Assembly: GCA_026984895.1 (NCBI GenBank)
Contig: JALSRF010000482.1
Location: 1 to 6,938 of the forward strand
Origin: Paracoccaceae bacterium
GTDB lineage: Bacteria; Pseudomonadota; Alphaproteobacteria; Rhodobacterales; Rhodobacteraceae
Direction: 5' to 3'
DNA length: 6,938 nucleotides
Position numbers and translations under genes: made by a program. Positions 1 through 4,649 of the stretch are shown piece after piece; the first letter of the stretch is position 1, and each line of letters starts with the position of its first letter. The notes below the pieces were generated by a model. It saw only the letters and a program-made list of their open reading frames with translations, ran no database searches and had not been told where the DNA came from.

Positions 1-75
1 CACGACCAGCGCCCCCAGAACGGCGCCGCCCGCCAGAGCCATGAACCGGGCCGCGCGTAACACCAGCTTGTGCAT
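1..75 (-). CDS. dctQ: TRAP transporter small permease subunit DctQ-like (N-terminal fragment, cut by window edge)
   Basis: Only the first 25 codons are present. Read on the minus strand they begin MHKLVLRAARFMALAGGAVL, with a short basic N-terminus followed by a hydrophobic stretch, as at the start of the first membrane helix of DctQ-type subunits. The ATG at 73-75 has an AAAGGA ribosome-binding site at 84-89, eight bases upstream, which supports this start. The gene lies directly downstream of, and on the same strand as, a DctP-type binding protein. In TRAP operons that place is normally held by the four-helix small subunit, which pairs with the large DctM permease. That dctM should follow beyond the left edge is an inference from family organisation. 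With so little sequence, another membrane protein cannot be fully excluded. Confidence 0.72.
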   Translation of the reverse strand, partial: MHKLVLRAARFMALAGGAVLGALVV

Positions 76-276
76 GTCGCCAATCCTTTCCCTGTGCCGG
101 ACCCGGGACGCCCCCCGTGCCGCGCCCCGCCCCCGTGCCGCCCCCCGTGCCGGGCTCTGCGCCGCCCCCACGCGCGCTGCCCGCTGTTCCGGGCCGCCCC
201 GGGCGCGGGGCGCGGGGCATTGCGAAGCGCCGCTTCTTCGGCCTCGCCTGCCGCCGTTCCTCGCCTGCCGCCGTTC
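76..276 (-). other. dctP-dctQ intergenic spacer, G-rich on the transcribed strand, structure-prone
   Basis: No gene is seen in these 201 bases. Next to the dctP stop is an exact 17-bp tandem duplication (243-276). At 195-212 a perfect 6-bp stem (CGCCCC/GGGGCG) encloses a six-base loop. At 111-146 are four C-tracts of 6, 4, 5 and 6 bases, which are G-tracts in the dctP-dctQ message. A spacer between the binding-protein gene and the membrane-subunit genes can help make more binding protein than permease. That role is inferred here; no classical U-tract terminator is visible. Confidence 0.55.
243..276. repeat. 17-bp perfect tandem duplication just downstream of dctP stop
   Basis: Two exact copies of CTCGCCTGCCGCCGTTC occupy 243-259 and 260-276. 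The second copy abuts the dctP stop codon (TGA, 277-279 on the minus strand). It looks like a simple slippage duplication. It lies just outside the coding region, so it does not alter DctP. Confidence 0.9.
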
Positions 277-1320
277 TCAGTTGCCCGCGGCCATCAGCGC
301 GCGGGCCTGCGCGATCAGCGCCTGCCCGTCGATTCCGCGTGCCTTCATCTGCGCGATCCAGGCCGTGCGGACCGGCGCCGCGGCCCTGGCCCAGAGCGCC
401 GACTGCGCGCTGTCCAGGGTGATGATGTTGTTGCCGGCCTTCAGCGCGATCTCGCGCGCGGGCGCGTCATAGGCCTCTTGGGTCGTGCCGGCAAAGACCG
501 AAAACTCCAGTCCCGAATTCCGGTCGATCACCTGTTTCAGATCATCCGGCAGGGCGGCATATCTTTCCTTGTTCATCACCAGCACGAATGTCACCGTGTA
601 AAGCATCGGCCCGGTGAATTCCGTATGGTTGTGCACCAGGTCCGCAATCTTCAGCGATGGCGTTACCTCCCAGGGGATGGTCGTGCCGTCAATCACGCCG
701 CGTGACAGGGCCTCGGGCACGGCGGGAACCGGCATCCCTACCGGCGTTGCGCCAAGCTCCTTGAGCAGCGCGTTGACCAGGCGCGACGCGCCGCGGATCT
801 TCATGCCCTGCAGGTCGGCGGGCACCCGCACCGGCCTGTCGGAATGGATCACGCCGGGGCCGTGGACCCAGCCGCCCAGCACCTTGAATTCCGAGAACTC
901 GCGCGCGGCGATCCCGCCTTCGAGCATCTTCCAGAACGCGCCCGAGGCCACCCCGGCATCGTCCGCCATGAACGGCAGTTCGAAAACCTCGGTCGAGGGA
1001 AAGCGCCCGGGCGTGTAGCCGACCACGGTCCAGGTCATGTCGATGACGCCGTCAGCCACCTGATCCAGCAGTTCGGGCGGCTTGCCCCCCAGCTGCATGG
1101 ACGGGTAGCGGGTGATGCGGATGCGCCCGCCCGACTCCCGTTCGATCCGGTCGGCCCAGACATCGATGATCTTCGCGGGCACCGTGGATTGCGCCGGCAG
1201 GAAACTTTGCAGCGTGAACTCGTATTCGGCTGCCGGTGCCGGCGCGACCGCGCCCAGCAGCGCGCCAAACGTCAGCGCTGCGGTCAGGAACGCGGCAAGG
1301 ACGGGTCTTGATGTGGTCAT
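277..1320 (-). CDS. dctP: TRAP transporter substrate-binding protein, DctP family
   Basis: This 347-residue periplasmic solute-binding protein belongs to a tripartite ATP-independent periplasmic (TRAP) transporter. It captures a solute, usually a C4-dicarboxylate or other organic acid, and delivers it to the DctQM membrane unit. Residues 1-30 form a signal peptide with an Ala-rich hydrophobic core and a probable cleavage after APA (30) or PAA (31). Family hallmarks follow. Residues 68-97 give the IRITRYPSMQLGG...ELLDQVADGVIDM block, residues 173-180 the KIRGASR segment with R176 at the position of the conserved carboxylate-binding arginine, and residues 205-230 the LSRGVIDGTTIPWEV block. The length is typical. 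The frame is open further upstream, but ATG 1318-1320 is chosen because AAGGAGG (1327-1333) lies six bases ahead and the signal peptide begins there. The substrate cannot be read from sequence. dctQ follows on the same strand. Confidence 0.93.
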   Translation of the reverse strand: MTTSRPVLAAFLTAALTFGALLGAVAPAPAAEYEFTLQSFLPAQSTVPAKIIDVWADRIERESGGRIRITRYPSMQLGGKPPELLDQVADGVIDMTWTVVGYTPGRFPSTEVFELPFMADDAGVASGAFWKMLEGGIAAREFSEFKVLGGWVHGPGVIHSDRPVRVPADLQGMKIRGASRLVNALLKELGATPVGMPVPAVPEALSRGVIDGTTIPWEVTPSLKIADLVHNHTEFTGPMLYTVTFVLVMNKERYAALPDDLKQVIDRNSGLEFSVFAGTTQEAYDAPAREIALKAGNNIITLDSAQSALWARAAAPVRTAWIAQMKARGIDGQALIAQARALMAAGN

Positions 1321-1326
1321 TTGCGG

Positions 1327-1333
1327 CCTCCTT
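1327..1333 (-). promoter_or_regulatory. Strong Shine-Dalgarno site of dctP
   Basis: AAGGAGG on the minus strand sits six bases before the dctP ATG. It is the best ribosome-binding site in the window and decides the start against the 131-codon in-frame upstream extension, which is low-complexity and has no family similarity that I recognise. Confidence 0.88.
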
Positions 1334-1757
1334 GGCGGGATGCAACCCTGGCGGTGTCCGGGGTGTTTTGGCCCGGTTCGCGGCGCGATGCCAGTTGTTT
1401 TTCGCCCGAAATGCCACCGCGCGAAGGCGCCGGGCCTGACGCCTTTTGCCGCAGCCCGCCGCCGGGAGCACCCACCCCTTGCGCGGATGCGACCGCCCTG
1501 CTGCCGGCGCGGCCTTCCGCCCCCGATCTGCCATCGCGGGCTTTCCTCGCCCCCGAAAACCCCGCGGAATCTGGCGATCCGGGCGCCGATGCCCGCTGAT
1601 TGTTGACCTGACGTAAACCATTGCGGGGAAAATCGGGTAATGTTTCCGCAAAAAGTTAACGTTTTTTCTGAAGAACTCCAACCTAGTGACAGGTGTTGCA
1701 TTGTTATTTTCAATTTGGCACAGTCAGGCGGAGATCGGAACTTTGGGGGGCGTTGAA
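1334..1757. promoter_or_regulatory. Divergent control region between dctP and the 145-aa gene
   Basis: I see no gene here. The half next to dctP (about 1334-1600) is GC-rich like the genome and would form a long dctP leader if transcription starts in the AT-rich part. A weak 5-bp stem-loop (CGGGC/GCCCG) lies at 1580-1595. The half next to the plus-strand gene (about 1600-1735) is markedly AT-rich with A and T tracts. It contains the near-palindrome at 1650-1665. Promoters for both genes probably lie in this AT-rich part, but no pair of -35 and -10 boxes is convincing on either strand. Confidence 0.6.
1650..1665. promoter_or_regulatory. Near-palindrome centred on GTTAAC (candidate operator)
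   Basis: The 16 bases AAAAAGTTAACGTTTT are self-complementary except for one mismatched pair. The exact GTTAAC core is at 1655-1660 and the A/T arms continue rightward as a T run to 1667. The site lies in the AT-rich core between two divergent genes, a typical place for a regulator-binding site. Identification as an operator is inference from symmetry and position. Confidence 0.4.
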
Positions 1758-2195
1758 ATGGCTATCAAGGCAGTGCTCGCAACCTCGCGTCGCAAATCTT
1801 CCGAGGACAAGCTCGCAGACTGCACCGTGGCCCCTGACGGCCGTGGCGCGGAGCCCCGGCTGCTGGCCGTTGGCGAGCCGCGCAGCCTGCAGTTGTCGGC
1901 ATCGGGCATTCCCCGGGATGCGAATGTCATTTTCGCCCATTTCGCCAATCTCAGCCGTGCCCATATTCTGGCCGTGCGCCCGGACGTGGTGCTCTCGCCG
2001 CTGGTGTCGGAGGGGTTCGACTGCCTCGAACTGGCCATCATGCTGCACGCCTGGCGTTTCGGTGGTGAGTTCTGGATTGCGGCCACGCGCCTGCCCCGGC
2101 CTTCCGTGGTGCTGAACGAAATCCGCAACAGTTGCCCCGGGCTGAAGGTCGAATGCATTGTCGAAGATCTCGTCGCGCCGGCGCAGTTCAACTAG
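1758..2195 (+). CDS. Hypothetical protein, 145 aa
   Basis: I do not recognise this protein. The start is ATG 1758-1760, preceded by a GGGGGG stretch (1745-1750) that could serve as a G-rich ribosome-binding site; an in-frame ATG at 1686 has no better signal and would add a non-conserved-looking tail. Residues 1-30 are basic and polar and probably flexible. Residues 35-140 look like a compact alpha/beta domain, with alternating hydrophobic stretches (LLAVGE, VIFAHF, HILAVRPDVVLSPLV, VECIVEDLV) and a helix ELAIMLHAWRFGGEFWIA at 91-108. Two cysteines (89, 126) and a third at 133 do not form an obvious metal motif. There is no signal peptide or membrane segment, so it is likely cytoplasmic. The beta-rich pattern, with RPDVVLSPLVSEGFD at 74-88, faintly resembles a receiver-like or Rossmann-like fold, but no active-site set is visible. 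It is divergent from dctP and convergent with the carbonic anhydrase gene. Confidence 0.8.
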   Translation: MAIKAVLATSRRKSSEDKLADCTVAPDGRGAEPRLLAVGEPRSLQLSASGIPRDANVIFAHFANLSRAHILAVRPDVVLSPLVSEGFDCLELAIMLHAWRFGGEFWIAATRLPRPSVVLNEIRNSCPGLKVECIVEDLVAPAQFN

Positions 2196-2210
2196 AAACC
2201 GGTTCGGGGC

Positions 2211-2744
2211 CTATTTGTCAACAGGTTGCAGGCCATTCTTGAAGCGGCGCATGTTGGCCGTGTAGCCCCGCGCCGAGGCGGTGAGCGCCGCAATCGCCTT
2301 GTCGTCAAGCTGGCGCAGCACGCGCCCGGGCATCCCCACCACCAGCGAACCGGAGGCGATCTCGGTGCCTTCCGTGATCAGCGCCCCGGCGCCGATCAGG
2401 CAGTTGTCGCCGATGCGCGCGCCATTGAGCACCGTCGCCCCCATGCCGATCAGGCAGTTGTCGCCAACCGTGCAGCCATGCAAGATCGCCTTGTGGCCGA
2501 CCGTGCAGTTGCGCCCCAGAACCAGCGGATAGCCGATGTCGGTATGCAGCACGCACAGGTCCTGGATGTTGGTGCCGTCGCCGATGGTCAGCGCCTCGTT
2601 GTCGCCCCGCAGCGTGGCGCCGAACCAGATGCCGACCCCCTCGCCCAGATGCACCCGGCCGATCACGTTGGCATCGGGCGCCACCCAGAAATCGCCGCTC
2701 TTGGGCAGGCGCGGGGAAATTCCGTCAAGCGCATAGAGGGTCAT
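2211..2744 (-). CDS. Gamma-class carbonic anhydrase / left-handed beta-helix hexapeptide-repeat protein
   Basis: This 177-residue protein of the gamma carbonic anhydrase-like (YrdA/PaaY/CaiE) family would interconvert CO2 and bicarbonate with a metal held between subunits of a trimer. The three metal-ligand histidines are in place: H67 (VLHTD), H84 and H89 (GHKAILHG). R46 and D48 (LRGDN), N59 and Q61 (TNIQD) match residues conserved with archaeal Cam. Hexapeptide repeats run from about 25 to 135, and a C-terminal helix with YTANMRRF (161-168) follows. Length is typical. The ATG overlaps the gmk TGA as ATGA, and GAGGAA (2750-2755) lies five bases ahead, so translation is probably coupled to gmk. 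Many relatives have weak or no carbonic anhydrase activity and some act as acyltransferase-like or thioesterase proteins, so the catalytic role is likely but not proven. Confidence 0.92.
   Translation of the reverse strand: MTLYALDGISPRLPKSGDFWVAPDANVIGRVHLGEGVGIWFGATLRGDNEALTIGDGTNIQDLCVLHTDIGYPLVLGRNCTVGHKAILHGCTVGDNCLIGMGATVLNGARIGDNCLIGAGALITEGTEIASGSLVVGMPGRVLRQLDDKAIAALTASARGYTANMRRFKNGLQPVDK
2391..2465 (-). repeat. 21-bp direct repeat, 54 bp apart, inside the gamma carbonic anhydrase gene
   Basis: Identical 21-bp stretches lie at 2391-2411 and 2445-2465 and encode the repeated GDNCLIG segments (residues 94-100 and 112-118). The 54-bp offset equals 18 codons, one full turn of three hexapeptides in a left-handed beta-helix. 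The DNA identity is higher than the protein fold requires. It may reflect a recent internal duplication or gene conversion. Confidence 0.85.
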
Positions 2745-3382
2745 TTCCGTTCCTCGAATTCCCGGTTCAGGCCCCGAACGAATCCGTTCAGCCAGGGCTG
2801 GCGTTCGCGGCGGAGACGCTCTGCCTGAACAATTGTTTTCAGTTTGGTTTCCGTATCTTCCAGGTCGTCGTTCACAAGAACATAGTCGTATTCGGCCCAA
2901 TGGCTGATCTCGGCCTCGCTCTTGGCCATGCGCCGGGCGATCACCGCGTCGCTGTCCTGGCCGCGCGCGCGCAGGCGCCGTTCCAGTTCGCCAATCGAGG
3001 GCGGCAGGATGAAGACCGATACCACATCGCGGCCAAGCGCCGAGTTGACGATCTGCTGGCCGCCCTGCCAGTCGATGTCGAAAAGCGTGTCGCAGCCCTC
3101 GGCCATGGCCGCCTCGACCGGGGCGCGCGGGCTGCCGTAGAGATGGCCGAAGACCTCGGCATGTTCCAGCATCTCGTTGCGCGCGACCATGCGTTCGAAC
3201 GCCGCCCGGCTGGTGAAGTGGTAATCCTTTCCGTCCACCTCGCCCACGCGCGGGGGGCGCGTGGTTGCCGAGACCGAAAAGCGGATGCTCGGGTCCCATT
3301 GCATCAGCCGGCGCGAAAGGGTCGACTTGCCCGCCCCCGAGGGCGACGAGATGATCAGCAAGAGCCCGCGCCGCCTGGCCAT
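2741..3382 (-). CDS. gmk: Guanylate kinase
   Basis: This 213-residue cytoplasmic enzyme transfers phosphate from ATP to GMP or dGMP to give GDP or dGDP, an essential step to GTP and also a supply point for (p)ppGpp. The P-loop is SSPSGAGKST at 12-21, with K19. The guanylate-kinase signature SATTRPPRVGEVDGKDYHF is at 38-56. GMP-binding features E73 and Y82 (EHAEVFGHLYG) and the FDIDWQG strand (101-107) are present. The arginine-rich lid and base region follow (RLRARG 136-141, RRM 150-152). Length is normal. The start ATG 3380-3382 has GGAG six bases upstream, inside the end of yicC. It begins three bases after the yicC stop and its own stop overlaps the carbonic anhydrase start. Nothing looks broken. 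Confidence 0.97.
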   Translation of the reverse strand: MARRRGLLLIISSPSGAGKSTLSRRLMQWDPSIRFSVSATTRPPRVGEVDGKDYHFTSRAAFERMVARNEMLEHAEVFGHLYGSPRAPVEAAMAEGCDTLFDIDWQGGQQIVNSALGRDVVSVFILPPSIGELERRLRARGQDSDAVIARRMAKSEAEISHWAEYDYVLVNDDLEDTETKLKTIVQAERLRRERQPWLNGFVRGLNREFEERK

Positions 3383-3385
3383 GGC

Positions 3386-4336
3386 CTACTCCACGTTCTG
3401 GACCTGCTCGCGCATCTGGTCGATCACTGCCTTCAGGTCAAGCCCGATTCGCGTCAGTGCGCCGAATTGCGCCTTCGAGCAGAGCGTGTTCGCCTCGCGG
3501 TTGAACTCCTGCGCAAGAAAATCCAGCCGCCGCCCGACCGCACCGCCCGCATCCAGCAGGTCGCGCGCCGCGTCCGCATGGGCGTGCAGGCGGTCCAGTT
3601 CTTCGGTCACGTCGCTTTTCACCGCGATCAGTGCCAGTTCCTGGGCCACGCGGTCGGGATCGGCGCCGTCGCTGTTTTTCAGCACCCGGGCCAGGTTTTC
3701 GCGCAGCGTGCGCGCGCTGTGTTCGCGCCGCTTGTCGGCCTGCCGCGCGGCCTGGGCAGCAAGCGCGTCGATGCGCGCCAGCTGCGCGCGCAGCAGCTTT
3801 TCCAGGGCCGCGCCCTCGCCCGCGCGCATGTCGTTGAACGCCGCCAGCAGCGCGTCCAGATCGGCGCACAGCGCCGGCAGCAGGGCGGCGGCTTCGTGCG
3901 GTTCGATCCCGCCGCCCGAAAGGGCGCGCGCCGAAAGCACGTCAAGCGCCGAACTGGGCGCCAGTTCCAGGTCGTGGCGCGTCAGGGCCCGTTCCTCGAT
4001 CGCGCGCAGGCTGGCCAGCAGCCGATCCAGCCGCGCCAGACCGGGGAGCGCGCCGGCATCCGCGGCGAAGGGTGCGCCGCCGGCCTGTCCCGGGCCCTCT
4101 GCGGGGTCGTCCCCGCCGGCGAGATCGCGCTGAAGGCGCAGCGACAGCGTGACGTTGCCGCGCGCGACCGCCGGCTTGAGCGCCTTGCGAACCGCCGGCT
4201 CCAGCCCCTCGATCCCCTCGGGCAGGCGCAGCCGCAGATCGAAGCCGCGCCCGTTCACCGCCCGCACCTCCCAGTTCCAGCTCCAGCCCCGCGCGCCCCC
4301 CTTGCGGCTGGCGTAGCCCGTCATCGATCGTATCAT
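3386..4336 (-). CDS. yicC: YicC family protein (RNA turnover factor / endoribonuclease)
   Basis: This 316-residue protein belongs to the YicC/YloC family. The N-terminus RSMTGYA (3-9) and VNGRGFDLRLRLPE (27-40) are the family's opening motifs. The C-terminal DUF1732 block is complete, with SDVTEELDRLHAHADAARDLL (241-261) and GRRLDFLAQEFNREANTLCSKA (268-289). E. coli YicC affects small-RNA decay with PNPase, and family members have been reported to have ribonuclease activity, so a role in RNA turnover is likely. A Gly/Ala/Pro-rich stretch at about 71-100 looks like a flexible insertion and makes the protein a little longer than the usual 290 or so. ATG 4334-4336 is chosen over ATG 4322-4324 because AGGGCGG lies just upstream of it. 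The frame is open far upstream, but that is a GC-bias effect. yicC-gmk pairing is widely conserved. Confidence 0.94.
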   Translation of the reverse strand: MIRSMTGYASRKGGARGWSWNWEVRAVNGRGFDLRLRLPEGIEGLEPAVRKALKPAVARGNVTLSLRLQRDLAGGDDPAEGPGQAGGAPFAADAGALPGLARLDRLLASLRAIEERALTRHDLELAPSSALDVLSARALSGGGIEPHEAAALLPALCADLDALLAAFNDMRAGEGAALEKLLRAQLARIDALAAQAARQADKRREHSARTLRENLARVLKNSDGADPDRVAQELALIAVKSDVTEELDRLHAHADAARDLLDAGGAVGRRLDFLAQEFNREANTLCSKAQFGALTRIGLDLKAVIDQMREQVQNVE

Positions 4337-4375
4337 GTCCCGCCCTGCGTCCTGTGGCCAGCCCGGTTCGCGCCC

Positions 4376-4399
4376 GCGGCGCCGATCGCCGGGCGCCGC
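4376..4399 (-). promoter_or_regulatory. GC-rich stem-loop in yicC 5' leader
   Basis: A perfect 8-bp stem, GCGGCGCC (4376-4383) with GGCGCCGC (4392-4399), encloses an eight-base loop. It begins 39 bases upstream of the yicC ATG and would be in the transcript if the promoter is in the AT-rich core. No U tract follows, so it is not a standard terminator. In DNA of this composition such stems can arise by chance. Confidence 0.4.
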
Positions 4400-4405
4400 T
4401 GCCGG

Positions 4406-4451
4406 GGTTAACCAAAAGGTAATTTTTTGCAACGGTTTTTGCTCAAACCGT
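4406..4451. promoter_or_regulatory. AT-rich core with CtrA-like site and inverted repeat
   Basis: GGTTAACC (4406-4413) is an exact palindrome. TTAA at 4408-4411 and GTAA at 4419-4422, seven bases apart, match the alphaproteobacterial CtrA consensus TTAA-N7-TTAA at seven of eight positions. Next, ACGGTTT (4432-4438) and AAACCGT (4445-4451) form a perfect 7-bp inverted repeat around a six-base gap. The arrangement suits an operator for one or both divergent genes. The factor is not identified. Confidence 0.45.
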
Positions 4452-4508
4452 GGCATATTGATCCCCGCGCCAACATGCCTGCCGTTGGTTAGCAGACCGC
4501 CGCGCGCA

Positions 4509-4540
4509 GGACAATCGCCCCCACGGGACAATCGCCCCCA
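4509..4540. repeat. 15-bp direct repeat at 17-bp spacing
   Basis: GGACAATCGCCCCCA occurs at 4509-4523 and again, identical, at 4526-4540 with two bases between. It lies in the leader or promoter zone of the PAS gene. It may be a slippage duplication or a doubled protein-binding site. It has no dyad symmetry. Confidence 0.85.
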
Positions 4541-4569
4541 AGGGGAAGGCGAGGAAAAGGCGCGAGGCC

Positions 4570-4593
4570 GGGGCGCGGGGCCGGGGAGCGGGG
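4570..4593 (+). other. G-quadruplex motif in PAS-gene leader
   Basis: Four runs of exactly four G (4570-4573, 4577-4580, 4583-4586, 4590-4593) are separated by loops of 3, 2 and 3 bases (CGC, CC, AGC) on the coding strand. This fits the canonical pattern for a stable, potentially four-tetrad quadruplex. It would be in the mRNA if transcription starts in the AT-rich core near 4406-4462. It ends 56 bases before the start codon. A C-containing loop composition also permits competing hairpins. Confidence 0.7.
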
Positions 4594-4613
4594 ACCGGGC
4601 GCGGCAACGGCAG

Positions 4614-4637
4614 GATCGAGCAAACGATCGAGCAAAC
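4614..4637 (+). repeat. 12-bp tandem duplication abutting the PAS-gene ribosome-binding site
   Basis: GATCGAGCAAAC is repeated exactly at 4614-4625 and 4626-4637. Its last base begins CGGAGG (4637-4642), the ribosome-binding site, which is seven bases before ATG 4650. The duplication places a relatively A-rich, probably unstructured segment between the G-quadruplex motif and the start. Confidence 0.85.
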
Positions 4638-4649
4638 GGAGGCACCGCC

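Larger units (their letters stand above)
4337..4649. promoter_or_regulatory. Divergent control region between yicC and the PAS gene
   Basis: These 313 bases hold no gene. From left to right there is a GC hairpin in the yicC leader (4376-4399), an AT-rich core (about 4406-4462) with GGTTAACC and an inverted repeat, a 15-bp sequence duplicated at 17-bp spacing (4509-4540), a G-quadruplex motif (4570-4593), a 12-bp tandem duplication (4614-4637) and the PAS-gene ribosome-binding site. Promoters of both operons most likely lie in the AT-rich core. No confident -35/-10 pair was found. Confidence 0.65.

Noticed and set aside
1603..1616. TTGAC-N4-CGTAA as an Fnr/Crp-type site upstream of dctP
   Set aside because: Only the left half fits TTGAY; the right half does not match the RTCAA arm.
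1603..1636. TTGACC followed by GAAAAT as a plus-strand promoter for the 145-aa gene
   Set aside because: The spacing is 19 bases and the -10 match is poor, so it is not reported as a promoter.
1321..1713. 131-codon N-terminal extension of dctP
   Set aside because: The strong AAGGAGG site and signal peptide fix the start at 1320. The extension is Arg-rich, low complexity and would put the signal peptide in the middle of the protein.
2196..2210. AACCGGTT palindrome between the convergent 145-aa and carbonic anhydrase genes as a terminator
   Set aside because: It has no loop-forming space and no T tract, and an 8-bp palindrome is not rare in GC-rich DNA.
2745..3299. Extension of the gamma carbonic anhydrase frame into gmk
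   Set aside because: It overlaps gmk in another frame and carries no carbonic anhydrase similarity. The ATGA overlap with a nearby GAGGAA is a normal coupled start.
2900..4411. 503-codon plus-strand open frame opposite gmk and yicC
   Set aside because: It is antisense to two well-recognised genes, is rich in Arg, Ala and Gln as reverse-frame shadows are, and lacks any recognisable domain or good start signal.
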